Shown here one piece after another: positions 8,151 through 16,114 of a stretch of DNA of 64,000 nucleotides. A program made the position numbers and the translations under genes. The stretch spans positions 1 through 64,000 of the forward strand of contig CALKTH010000034.1 in the NCBI GenBank assembly GCA_937997485.1, written 5' to 3'. This DNA comes from an uncultured Acidimicrobiales bacterium. GTDB lineage: Bacteria > Actinomycetota > Acidimicrobiia > Acidimicrobiales > SZUA-35. The notes under the pieces are model-generated. The model saw nothing but the letters and a program-made list of their open reading frames with translations, had not been told where the DNA came from and searched no databases. Every line of letters begins with the position of its first letter. Within the stretch, counting starts at the first letter, position 1.

Positions 8151-10268
8151 TCAGTCTGCGGGGAGCACCAGACAGCGACAGCCTGGCTCACTTCCAGGGA
8201 GCTGCCGACCCGTGGGGAAGGCATCCGGCTTGGCAACGTCGGTGGCGAGGGTGTTGTCGAAGCAGTCGGCACCCGGCTCGAAGCGGGGGTCGGCCAGCCA
8301 GCGAAGCGTGGTGCCATCCGGAATGGCTTCGTACGCGCCGAGTGCGAATGCCTCGGCCAGGACATCGTCCGCCAGCTGGGGCAACTCCGACGATCGAGCT
8401 TCCCGATAGTGAGCTCGGATCGGTTCGAGAACCTCTTCGGCGTCGCTCGCCGCTTCAACGCTTTGCTCGAGCCGGTGCCGCAAAGGATCGGTCAGCTCGC
8501 CGATCACCCGCTCGATGAGCGCATCAACAACGTCGTTCTTCACGGATCCGCCGGCATACGTGGCTCCGGCCTTCGCCGTCGCTCGGACCGGTTCGGTGAT
8601 CGCGGCGACGTAGAGGGCTCGCTGCTCATCGGCCGGCTGCAGATCGCCAACCGACATCTTCTTTGCCCGACGCAGGCGATCGAGCACGTCGCTCTGATCA
8701 TCAGCCATCGTTCGCTTGAGCTTGCGGCGCAGCTCGGCTCCATGACGAGTCATCGCCACGTCCCGCTGCACGAACGCATCCGGCACCTCGATGTCGGGCT
8801 CCGCTTCCACCTCGTCCTCCGCTCCACTGGCGTCGTCTTCGGTGGCACTGGCATCGCTTTCTGCGGCTTCGACCTCTGCTCCGCTTGAGCTCTCAACGCT
8901 GTCGTCATCGGCGCTCTCTGCGGCGTCACCATCGTCGTCTTCGCGGATCCGAGCGAAGAGATCATCAACCTTGCCCTTGGGCTCGACTTCGGCCGCTGCT
9001 CCAGGGCTGTCCGGCTCACCCGCCGACGGCTCATCCGCTGGAGCCTCCTCCTCTGCCGCTGCTTCTTCGGCGCGCTCAGAAACCTGCTCGATGTCGAGCG
9101 CTGCGGCGCCGGTGGCCACGGTGAGCGGAGCAGGCTCGTCATCTCCAACCAACGAGATGCCGCTGAGTCGCGCGGCATCGAGCTCCTGCGCCAGATCGTG
9201 AATGGCCTGAGCATCTGCGGTGTCGGAGTCGGCCTGAGCAACGGCTTCCATCGCCGCTCGGGCCTCGGGCACCGCAACGTTGAGCTCGCCGATCGTGCCG
9301 TCGATCTCTCGGCGCACCGCAACGAGCGAGCGAACAAGACGGTCTCGGGCAGCCTTGGCTTGGTCCAACTGCTGACGACCCATACGCCGCCGGACGACGA
9401 GGTCGGCCAGCACCTTCTCTCGAACCGCCTGCGCCTCGGTGACCATCGATCGAGTGGTTTCCTTGGCGGTCTCTTGGGACGCCATGAGGTCGGCTTCGGC
9501 CTCGGCCCGCACCCGGGCGGCCTCGGTTTCCGCGGTGGCCACGATGTCTTCTGCCTTGGCCGTGGCGCTGATGGCCGCTGCTTCAGCATCAGCCGCGGCC
9601 TTGGCGTCCGCTTCCCGCTTTGCTTCAGCCGCGGCTTCCGCCTCGGCCTCGAGCTCGGCACGCTGCGCCGCGACTTCGGCTTCCGCCTTGGCTCGCAGAT
9701 CGGCGGCTTCTTGCTCAGCCTTGGCTCGCAGATCCGCTGCGTCCTGTTCCGCCTTCGCCCGCTGTTCGGCGACCTCGCGGTTGGCCTTGCTCTGTACCTG
9801 ATCGATCTCGTCGGTGCGGCGGGCCACCTCGGTCTCGGCCTTGGCCGTCATGTCCGCTGCCGCCGAGCGGGCAGCAGCCAACACGCGGGCCGTCTCTTCG
9901 CCGAGGTACCGAGTGACCGTGGCCTCGTCGAGTTCGACGGGCTCGGCGGCGACAGAGACGGTCTCAATCTTGGGTGGTGCCGATTCGAGGCGCTCGACCT
10001 CGGCCTGAAGATCGGCGATGACACCCTCGAGCCGGTTCACCTCATCTTGCTCGGCAACGAGCGCATCGCTGGTTTCCTGGAGCTGCCGCTCGGCCTCAGC
10101 GAGGGCATCCGCGCCGTCGTCCGACTCGCGTGATTGAGCCCGCAGCGCCTCGGCCAAGGCGGACAGGTACTCCCGTACCTCGGCCGGGTCGTATCCACGG
10201 AACGACGTGTTGAACGATCGCGCCGCCAGTGTCGAGGGGTCGAGCGTTGAGTCTCCCGGCAAGGCCAT
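8151..10268 (-). CDS. DivIVA-domain, long coiled-coil protein
   Basis: This is a 705-residue protein starting MALPGDST. Residues ~14-45 (ARSFNTSFRGYDPAEVREYL) match the N-terminal DivIVA/Wag31 membrane-targeting motif. A very long Ala/Glu/Lys-rich coiled coil follows (about residues 60-330, repeats such as AKAEQEAADLRAKAE), then an acidic low-complexity region and a helical C-terminal domain. DivIVA proteins mark negatively curved membrane and recruit cell-wall machinery; this one is much longer than Wag31 (about 260 residues). The start is set by TACAGT seven bases upstream, a leaderless promoter in the 19-base gap after the ylbL-like gene. A role in polar growth or envelope organisation is inferred. 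Confidence 0.82.
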   Translation of the reverse strand: MALPGDSTLDPSTLAARSFNTSFRGYDPAEVREYLSALAEALRAQSRESDDGADALAEAERQLQETSDALVAEQDEVNRLEGVIADLQAEVERLESAPPKIETVSVAAEPVELDEATVTRYLGEETARVLAAARSAAADMTAKAETEVARRTDEIDQVQSKANREVAEQRAKAEQDAADLRAKAEQEAADLRAKAEAEVAAQRAELEAEAEAAAEAKREADAKAAADAEAAAISATAKAEDIVATAETEAARVRAEAEADLMASQETAKETTRSMVTEAQAVREKVLADLVVRRRMGRQQLDQAKAARDRLVRSLVAVRREIDGTIGELNVAVPEARAAMEAVAQADSDTADAQAIHDLAQELDAARLSGISLVGDDEPAPLTVATGAAALDIEQVSERAEEAAAEEEAPADEPSAGEPDSPGAAAEVEPKGKVDDLFARIREDDDGDAAESADDDSVESSSGAEVEAAESDASATEDDASGAEDEVEAEPDIEVPDAFVQRDVAMTRHGAELRRKLKRTMADDQSDVLDRLRRAKKMSVGDLQPADEQRALYVAAITEPVRATAKAGATYAGGSVKNDVVDALIERVIGELTDPLRHRLEQSVEAASDAEEVLEPIRAHYREARSSELPQLADDVLAEAFALGAYEAIPDGTTLRWLADPRFEPGADCFDNTLATDVAKPDAFPTGRQLPGSEPGCRCLVLPAD

Positions 10269-10275
10269 TCGGCAG

Positions 10276-10281
10276 ACTGTA
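10276..10281 (-). promoter_or_regulatory. -10 element for leaderless DivIVA-domain gene
   Basis: TACAGT on the minus strand ends seven bases before the ATG at 10268, with no Shine-Dalgarno between. Confidence 0.55.
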
Positions 10282-10287
10282 GATCGC

Positions 10288-11538
10288 CTAGAGGTTCCCG
10301 GCGGCGAACTCCTCGATCGCTTCGGTATCCCCGCCCAGAGTCTCGAGTGCAACGAGAGCCTCTTCGAGGGTCGAGACGGGGATGATCTCCAGATCGTCAC
10401 CCGCTCGTTCGCGAACTTCAGCAATGCGATCTTCGCCCAGGGCAGCGGGAATGATGAAGACCTCTACGCCCTCGTCTCGCACCGCCGCGGTCTTCTGCGG
10501 GACGCCGCCAACGGAACCGACTGAGCCGTTGGGGTTGATCGTTCCGGTCACCGCAATCTGACGGCCGCCGGTGAGCTCGCCCGGCGTGAGCTGGTCGAGG
10601 ATGGCCAGGGTGAAGGCCAGTCCGGCGGAGGGCCCGCCAACGGAACCGCTGTCGATGTCGACGTCGAACGGAAGATCGTCGTTCACGTCGATGAGTGTCT
10701 GCGGCCCGACACCCAGGAAGGCTCGAGTTGGATCGTCCGGATTCTCGCCGAGCACGAGGCTCAGTTCGGAGGTCTCGCCCCCATGGTTCGCTCGATCGAA
10801 GCCGGTGGCGTTGGCGATCTCGGTTCGGACGATCGTGAACGAGACCTCGTCGCCGGGCTGCTTGTCGGCGAGTGCGTCAACCAGCTCCACGGCCGAGTAG
10901 ATCGGTACGCCCTCCACCTCAGTGATGATGTCGCCCGGTTCAAGCGTGCCGTCAGCGGCCGTGTCGGTGATGATCTCCCGCAGGAATACCCCGCTCTCCG
11001 TAATCGTCTCGTAGCCCAGCTGTTCGAGGGCAACAGCGACAGCAACGTCCTTCGACGACGCCATCAACTCGAGGTTCGCTTCGCGATTCTCTGCCGGCGT
11101 GCGATCGCCAAAGATCTGTTCCTCGGGAACGACTTCGGCATCGTCGTCGAACGTGCGCCAGAGGTATTCGAAGAAGTTCGGCCGTTGGCGAAGGCGGACG
11201 GTGGTGTAGAGCACTTCTCCGTCGCTCGGGAAGTCGGCGATGCCCTCGACTTCGACCAGCGGCTCGGTGTCTCGGGCCGAGCCCGGAATGAGTGCGACAT
11301 AGGGGGTGCGATACAGCACACCAAAGGCCACCAGCGAGGCAAGCATCAGGCCGCCAGCGACACCAACCACGGTCCAGGCCCGCCGGCGAAGCTTGCGAAC
11401 CATTTCGTCACCGTTCGGATCCAGGGCACCGGCGGCCGCTCCAGTGGCGGCCTGCCCCGACAGCGCTTCATCGAGAGCTAGGCTCTCGGGAGTCTCGGGA
11501 CGGACTCCCGATGTGCCCTCCGGCTGCGGTTCATTCAC
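10288..11538 (-). CDS. YlbL-like PDZ / Lon-type (S16) membrane protease
   Basis: This 416-residue protein has one transmembrane helix at about residues 53-73 (VGVAGGLMLASLVAFGVLY). A PDZ-like domain follows around DTAADGTLEPGDIITEVEG. The C-terminal Lon protease domain has the catalytic serine in GGPSAGLAFTL and the catalytic lysine in GVPQKTAAVR. YlbL proteins are anchored on the outer face of the membrane and cleave envelope or quality-control substrates. The start is a GTG at 11538. It is first in a minus-strand run with the DivIVA-domain and UPF0182 genes, recalling the Rv3194c-Rv3193c pair of mycobacteria. Confidence 0.92.
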   Translation of the reverse strand: MNEPQPEGTSGVRPETPESLALDEALSGQAATGAAAGALDPNGDEMVRKLRRRAWTVVGVAGGLMLASLVAFGVLYRTPYVALIPGSARDTEPLVEVEGIADFPSDGEVLYTTVRLRQRPNFFEYLWRTFDDDAEVVPEEQIFGDRTPAENREANLELMASSKDVAVAVALEQLGYETITESGVFLREIITDTAADGTLEPGDIITEVEGVPIYSAVELVDALADKQPGDEVSFTIVRTEIANATGFDRANHGGETSELSLVLGENPDDPTRAFLGVGPQTLIDVNDDLPFDVDIDSGSVGGPSAGLAFTLAILDQLTPGELTGGRQIAVTGTINPNGSVGSVGGVPQKTAAVRDEGVEVFIIPAALGEDRIAEVRERAGDDLEIIPVSTLEEALVALETLGGDTEAIEEFAAGNL

Positions 11539-11588
11539 GGCGGTCGTTTCCTTCTTCGATCGTTCCAGCTTGGCGTGAGACCGACACC

Positions 11589-11771
11589 ATGACCACCTTC
11601 ACCGCAAACACTCGTAAAGAGATTCGCCGCTTGGCCTATCCATGGTGGCGAAGGATCACGGCCTTTCTCAGCCTCGGCTCCATCGTGGTGATTGTCGGCA
11701 TCTCTGTGGCCGCCTTGATCGCGGCGTTTGCGATGTTGAGCCTCTACATCGTCGAACAAGCCGTCGGCTGA
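11589..11771 (+). CDS. small single-span membrane protein
   Basis: This is a 60-residue protein starting MTTFTANTRKEIRRLAYPWW. A basic N-terminal stretch precedes one or two hydrophobic helices covering residues ~24-56 (SLGSIVVIVGISVAALIAAF). It is divergent from the ylbL-like gene, 50 bases away. No family is recognised. The clean basic/hydrophobic plan and its fit into the gap between two well-defined genes argue that it is real, but there is no strong ribosome-binding site. Confidence 0.55.
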   Translation: MTTFTANTRKEIRRLAYPWWRRITAFLSLGSIVVIVGISVAALIAAFAMLSLYIVEQAVG

Positions 11772-11819
11772 CACCAAGCCAACGTCATCGTTCCCAAAGC
11801 ACTGGGCGCAAAACGGCGA

Positions 11820-11845
11820 ACACCGCCGGCCGAAGCCAGCGGTGT
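11820..11845. terminator. hairpin between convergent genes
   Basis: ACACCGC (11820-11826) pairs with GCGGTGT (11839-11845); an inner GGC/GCC closes a CGAA tetraloop after a single C-A mismatch. It lies between the small membrane protein gene and the convergent gene ending at 11912. Confidence 0.55.
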
Positions 11846-11911
11846 CGCAACGACGTGTGATTTCGTCAGCCTGAACTGGATGCCATCACGCAGCGGTGAC
11901 GGCAGGCAGCA

Positions 11912-12349
11912 TCAACGTCCGAAGAGTCCTCGACGAGCACCCACGCCGTTGTCAGCCTCGGGAGCGTTCACCGTGACCGACGGCGTTTCCGGCGCCGTCA
12001 CGATAGGAGCGGGCTCCGGAGCGGCTTCTTCAGCAACTTCGACGACTTCGGCGGCAGCCTCTACGACGGGCTCGGGCTCGGGAGCGGCCTCTTCCACCAC
12101 GGGGGCGGCAGCGACAGCAGGAGCAGCGGCAGCGGCCGGAGCAGCAAGTGCTGCGTCGCCGGCACGGAGCTCGACCCGGTAGTACGGGCGGTACTCGAAG
12201 TTCATCTCTTCCAGACGGAAGATGCGGGCGTGTTCGACGCCTTCGTCGTTTCGCAGCTTCTCAACGAAACTGACCGCATCGTGAACGTCGTCCGTTTGGT
12301 GGTAGCCGGGACTTCCGTCCGACCCCCGATAGATCACCATGTGCGACAC
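11912..12349 (-). CDS. conserved protein with Ala/Glu/Pro-rich C-terminal tail
   Basis: This is a 145-residue protein of unknown function. The N-terminal ~80 residues form a compact domain (MVIYRGSDGSPGYHQTDD, LRNDEGVEHARIFRLEEM, YRPYYRVELR). The rest is a low-complexity Ala/Pro/Glu/Val tail ending in RRGLFGR. A GTG at 12349 is chosen over the ATG at 12340 because AAGGAG (12356-12361) lies six bases upstream of it. The gene at 24716 encodes a protein of the same design, a small beta-rich domain followed by an acidic Ala/Pro tail. An inverted repeat at 12416-12440 lies in its upstream region. Confidence 0.7.
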   Translation of the reverse strand: MSHMVIYRGSDGSPGYHQTDDVHDAVSFVEKLRNDEGVEHARIFRLEEMNFEYRPYYRVELRAGDAALAAPAAAAAPAVAAAPVVEEAAPEPEPVVEAAAEVVEVAEEAAPEPAPIVTAPETPSVTVNAPEADNGVGARRGLFGR

Positions 12350-12415
12350 TGCTGACTCCTTCACCGTTGTTGACAAACCATCCACAATGAGCAGCAGACG
12401 GCATTCGGTGCAAGC

Positions 12416-12440
12416 CAAACACGGCTCACACCCGTGTTTG
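12416..12440. promoter_or_regulatory. inverted repeat in divergent promoter region
   Basis: CAAACACGG (12416-12424) and CCGTGTTTG (12432-12440) are perfect 9-base arms with a 7-base spacer. They lie between the starts of two divergent genes (12349 minus, 12527 plus). An operator or a leader hairpin are both possible. Confidence 0.45.
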
Positions 12441-12526
12441 TGGACACCATACTTCCAGATTGCTGGCGTCGACGCCAGAGCTGTCACCTAAGTTGTCACG
12501 AACTTCTGACAGAAAGCACGCGCCCT

Positions 12527-13192
12527 GTGTCTCCAGATGCTCGCACGGACAGTACCGCAGACGACCTGACTCGTCCCGAGGTGAGCGCAGCCGGGCATCG
12601 CGGCGATACCCACATCATCGATCGTGCCCTGACGCATTCGGACCCGGCGATCCGCTCGCTTGGGCTCACAAGCGCCCTCCGAGCCGATGTCTTGGATCCG
12701 GATCGTTTGCGCCCTTTCCTCACCGATCCGGTCGCGCACGTTCGGGGCCGAGCGAGCGAACTGGCCGCTCGAATCGTCAATGCAGAGCGCCTCGAGGCTG
12801 ACCTGCGAGACCGCCTTGGAGACGAGAGCGCGGTCGCCGAGATCGCAGCGTTCGTGCTGGGCGAGATCGGCTCCCGTCCCGACGTCGCACTGGACCCTGC
12901 CACGATCGAGGCCATCGAGACCCAAGTGCTTCATCACGACGATGCGTTGTGCCGAGAGTCGGCCGTCGCTGCTCTCGGCGCGCTCCACTCCGGGAAGGCC
13001 ACGATTCTCGTGGCCTGTAAGGACAAGGCAACCGTGAGGCGCCGGGCGATTATCGCCCTTGCGCCGTTCGAAGGACCCGACGTCGACGCCGCATTACGAA
13101 CAGCGCTGGAGGATCGGGATTGGCAGGTTCGTCAGGCCGCTGAAGACTTGCTTGGGCCGGACGAGGTCAACGCCGCGAACGACCCGTCATGA
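12527..13192 (+). CDS. HEAT-repeat-like helical protein
   Basis: This protein of about 221 residues starts at a GTG (SPDARTDSTADD follows). It consists of repeated helix pairs typical of HEAT/PBS-lyase-like repeats, for example AIRSLGLTSALRADVLDPD, HVRGRASELAARI, LCRESAVAALGALHSGKA and WQVRQAAEDLLG. Such proteins act as scaffolds or protein-binding adaptors and have no fixed activity. The N-terminal ~35 residues are polar and probably disordered. The start is uncertain because no clear ribosome-binding site is present; an in-frame ATG at 12434 would overlap the inverted repeat. The 3' end overlaps the convergent mreB-like gene by 26 bases. Confidence 0.7.
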   Translation: MSPDARTDSTADDLTRPEVSAAGHRGDTHIIDRALTHSDPAIRSLGLTSALRADVLDPDRLRPFLTDPVAHVRGRASELAARIVNAERLEADLRDRLGDESAVAEIAAFVLGEIGSRPDVALDPATIEAIETQVLHHDDALCRESAVAALGALHSGKATILVACKDKATVRRRAIIALAPFEGPDVDAALRTALEDRDWQVRQAAEDLLGPDEVNAANDPS

Positions 13193-14177
13193 ACATCTCC
13201 CGCACTTCATCGAAGGCTTCGATGCACTGACCCGCACCGAGCACCACGGCTTCGAGCGGCTGGCCCACGAGACGAACCTCGACCTTGGCTTCGTTGGCCA
13301 CCCGCGCTGCCATGCCCCGCAGTAGACCCCCGCCGCCAACAAGGTTGATGCCTCGCACGATCAGATCTTGCGCCAACTCCGGCGGTGCAGAACCGAGGCA
13401 TGACACGACCGAGTCGACCATCGCTGACACAGGCTCGTCGATCGCATCGCGTACCTCGGTGCTGGTGAGCGTGACCGTTCGGGGCAGACCGCTCATGAGA
13501 TCGCGGCCGCGAACCTCGGCGCCCCACTCGTCGTCCTCGGGCCACGCGGATCCGATGGCCACCTTGATTTGCTCCGCCGTCTGCTCACCCACGGCAATGC
13601 CGTGCGTTCGGCGCACGTAGTTCTGGATGGAGGCGTCGAGATCGAAGCTGCCGACCCGGACGGCTTCCAGGGCCACTACCCCACCGAGTGAAATCAGCGC
13701 TGTCTCGGTGGTGCCGCCACCGATGTCGACGACCATGTTGCCAATCGGCTGGTCGATGGGCAGGCCCGCACCGATGGCTCCCGCCATGGGCTGCTCGAGC
13801 AGGTGGGCCTCGGCCGCGCCAGCGCGGCGAGCGGCTTCTCGAACCGCTCGCTGCTCCACCGCCGTGATGGCAGAGGGCACGCAGATCACCACGCGGGGCC
13901 GGTTGAACCGGCTCACACCAGCTCGATGCAACACGAGCCGGATCATGCGCTCGGTGACTTCGAAGTCGGTGATGGCGCCTTGGCGAAGCGGGCGCACGGC
14001 GATGATATGGCTGGGCGTACGGCCAATCATCTTCCAGGCATCTCGCCCAATGGCGAGCACTTCACCCGAGCGGGTGTTGAGCGCGATGACGGAAGGCTCG
14101 TTCAAGACGATGCCCTCACCGCGGGCGTAGACCAGCGTGTTCGCCGTGCCCAGATCAATCGCGAGATCTCGACTCAC
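13167..14177 (-). CDS. mreB: MreB/MreB-like actin-family protein
   Basis: This 336-residue actin-fold ATPase carries the MreB phosphate motifs DLGTANT (residues ~7-13) and DIGGGTTE, the adenosine motif VGGGGLLRG near residue 285, and the MreB hallmark LEQPMAGAIGAGLP. MreB polymers guide lateral cell-wall synthesis in rods. The start is a GTG that overlaps the moaE stop (GTGA), so translation is probably coupled to moaE. No mreC, mreD or rodA follows in this window, which is unusual for mreB and leaves open a non-canonical role. The 3' end overlaps the convergent HEAT-like gene. Confidence 0.93.
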   Translation of the reverse strand: MSRDLAIDLGTANTLVYARGEGIVLNEPSVIALNTRSGEVLAIGRDAWKMIGRTPSHIIAVRPLRQGAITDFEVTERMIRLVLHRAGVSRFNRPRVVICVPSAITAVEQRAVREAARRAGAAEAHLLEQPMAGAIGAGLPIDQPIGNMVVDIGGGTTETALISLGGVVALEAVRVGSFDLDASIQNYVRRTHGIAVGEQTAEQIKVAIGSAWPEDDEWGAEVRGRDLMSGLPRTVTLTSTEVRDAIDEPVSAMVDSVVSCLGSAPPELAQDLIVRGINLVGGGGLLRGMAARVANEAKVEVRLVGQPLEAVVLGAGQCIEAFDEVREMFMTGRSRR

Positions 14178-14641
14178 TCCGGAGCGATCTCCTCGATGTG
14201 CTGCGGCTCGAGTCCCCAGGACTCACCGCCGTCCCATCGTTCCTTCTTCCAGATCGGCACAGTGGACTTCAAGGTATCGATGCCAAAGCGGGCCGCTTCG
14301 AACGCTGAACCTCGATGCGGAGAAGACACCGCAACGATCACGGCTGACTCGGTAACAGGTACGTGGCCCACACGATGAATCATGACCATTCGGCCGATGT
14401 CGGGCCACTTGGCTCGAGCCGCCTCGATGAGTGCATCGAAGCGAGGCACCACATGCTCCTCGTAGGCCTCGAACTCCAAACGATCAACGTCGTCGCGCCC
14501 CGTCGAGTGATCTCGGGCCGTCCCGTTGAACACCACGACCGCGCCACAGTCCGGCCGAACAACCCAGGAGGAAGCGGCTTCGATCGGCAACGGACCGTCT
14601 GACAGGGCGGTCCAGGAATCACCTTCAAGAGGAGGCATCAC
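14174..14641 (-). CDS. moaE: molybdopterin synthase catalytic (large) subunit
   Basis: MoaE transfers sulfur from thiocarboxylated MoaD to precursor Z to make molybdopterin. This 155-residue protein has the family motifs VVVFNGTARDHS, LEFEAYEEH, HRVGHVPVTE and the active-site segment PIWKKERWDGGESW with its catalytic lysines. No moaD lies beside it. A GTG at 14641 is chosen because TACGAT sits seven bases upstream, as in other leaderless genes here; ATG codons at 14638 and 14650 are alternatives. It is followed directly by mreB with a 4-base overlap. Confidence 0.93.
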   Translation of the reverse strand: MMPPLEGDSWTALSDGPLPIEAASSWVVRPDCGAVVVFNGTARDHSTGRDDVDRLEFEAYEEHVVPRFDALIEAARAKWPDIGRMVMIHRVGHVPVTESAVIVAVSSPHRGSAFEAARFGIDTLKSTVPIWKKERWDGGESWGLEPQHIEEIAPE

Positions 14642-14648
14642 GAACCAC

Positions 14649-14654
14649 ATCGTA
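14649..14654 (-). promoter_or_regulatory. -10 element for leaderless moaE-mreB
   Basis: TACGAT on the minus strand, followed by seven bases and the GTG at 14641. Confidence 0.5.
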
Positions 14655-14708
14655 GGCAGATGTGAGCAAACCGGGGTGGGGCGCGGAACTCCGTATCCCG
14701 TCGAGAGC

Positions 14709-14714
14709 TACTGT
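14709..14714 (+). promoter_or_regulatory. -10 element for leaderless HtrA-like gene
   Basis: TACTGT, then eight bases, then the GTG at 14723. No Shine-Dalgarno sequence is present. Confidence 0.5.
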
Positions 14715-14722
14715 CACGCTCC

Positions 14723-16114
14723 GTGACGTTCGAAGACGACGACGATCTCTTCGGCGGACCGCCCCCCGATCCATCGCAACGCGAGTGGAGGCATCCGTCA
14801 GAAGTTGCCGCTGCGGCAGCTGCTGCGGCGCGTCTCGACGCTCTCGACGAAGCGGATGGTCGGCGGCGTCGATGGACCATGATCTCGCGCCCGACCACGT
14901 CCTCTCTCATCGTTGGCGGCAGTGCCAGCCTTGCGGCTTGCCTCGTCGCCGTCACGCTCGTCCGCCCACTCTTGAACGACAGCACCGACGGCGTTGCCGC
15001 CCCGCTGCCTGTCGCTTCCATCTCGATTCTCGAGACCACTCCGGAAACCACGCTCGGGACGACTCCCGAAACCACGCTCGACACTGTTCGCAACGCCGGC
15101 TCGACCGAGTCCGTGAACCTCGAGGCATTCGGGGCGTCCGACCTCGACCTCGACGCCGCCCGTCGCCAGACCGTGGCTGTCACCTCCAGCGTCGGCCTCC
15201 AACACCTTGCCACCGGCTTGGTGTGGGGTGACCACATCGTGACGAGCGCCGCCGCTCTGGGCGACCAAACCCGGTTCAAGGTGCGGATCAATGATCGCTG
15301 GGAGTTCGCCACGGTCATCGGCGTCGACCACTTCACCGACGTGGCGCTCCTCACCCGCCCTCGCCGGGTTGCCCACTCGATCGAGAATGAGGTGGTCGCG
15401 GATGAAGCCATCGAGACGCAGAACGCGTCCGAGACCGAACCTGCACCCGTGAGCTTCAGCGTGAGCACCGCGACTGACAACTCAGAGGACGATGCCACCG
15501 CAACGCTTGCGATTGATGCCGGAAGTCCGATCGCCATCCTTGCGTCGGATGCAGCGATCGAGCCCCACATCGGCCGTCTCCTCGGCGGACAGCACGACGT
15601 GAGCACCCTCGACGGCCGCCAAGCTGTCGGCGTCTGGCTCACCAGCGTACGCATGGATCCCTCGCTCATCGGCGCCCCAGCGATCAACGCCAACGGCGAT
15701 CTTCTCGGGATGACCATTGCTTCTGACGGATCGCTCGCCGCCATCGTGCCGATGAAACAACTGGAGACTGTGGCCGCCTCGCTCCTCAGCCGGGGCTGGG
15801 CCCGCACACTCTGGATGGGCATCGAGGGCGTTGATCTCGAACCGGGTATCGAGCTGGTGTCCATCACTGCCGACAGCCCAGCGTTCGCTGCAGGCTTGCG
15901 CCCTGGCGATGTCGTGCATCGCATCGACGAGACCGCCACTCCGCACATGGCCGCACTCATTCGTCAGCTCCGGACAATGGCAACCGGTGATCGGGCCATG
16001 GTCATCTTCGAGCGTGACGGTCGAGCTCTGACCACCACCATCGAGATGGCGGAGTACGGCGATGCGGCGGCAACCAGCGAGCCGACCGAGGTCAGCGAAC
16101 CAATCTCCGGGTGA
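14723..16114 (+). CDS. membrane-anchored HtrA-like PDZ protein with degraded protease domain
   Basis: This 463-residue protein has an acidic cytoplasmic N-terminus (FEDDDDLFGGPPPDPSQREW), one transmembrane helix at ~60-83 (LIVGGSASLAACLVAVTLV), a chymotrypsin-like domain (~130-355) and a C-terminal PDZ domain (~365-450, VSITADSPAFAAGLRPGDVV). The fold follows HtrA/DegP, but the catalytic triad appears lost. The histidine site reads VTSAAAL instead of TNAHV. The GNSGGP serine loop reads SLIGAPAIN. Only the aspartate region (HFTDVALL) survives. It is therefore probably a binding or sensing protein, not a protease. Start is a leaderless GTG. It overlaps the convergent SDR gene by 23 bases. Confidence 0.82.
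   Translation: MTFEDDDDLFGGPPPDPSQREWRHPSEVAAAAAAAARLDALDEADGRRRRWTMISRPTTSSLIVGGSASLAACLVAVTLVRPLLNDSTDGVAAPLPVASISILETTPETTLGTTPETTLDTVRNAGSTESVNLEAFGASDLDLDAARRQTVAVTSSVGLQHLATGLVWGDHIVTSAAALGDQTRFKVRINDRWEFATVIGVDHFTDVALLTRPRRVAHSIENEVVADEAIETQNASETEPAPVSFSVSTATDNSEDDATATLAIDAGSPIAILASDAAIEPHIGRLLGGQHDVSTLDGRQAVGVWLTSVRMDPSLIGAPAINANGDLLGMTIASDGSLAAIVPMKQLETVAASLLSRGWARTLWMGIEGVDLEPGIELVSITADSPAFAAGLRPGDVVHRIDETATPHMAALIRQLRTMATGDRAMVIFERDGRALTTTIEMAEYGDAAATSEPTEVSEPISG

Noticed and set aside
14638-15960. 440-codon minus-strand frame opposite the HtrA-like gene
   Set aside because: Serine/arginine-rich composition without domains, whereas the plus strand has a transmembrane helix and a PDZ domain.
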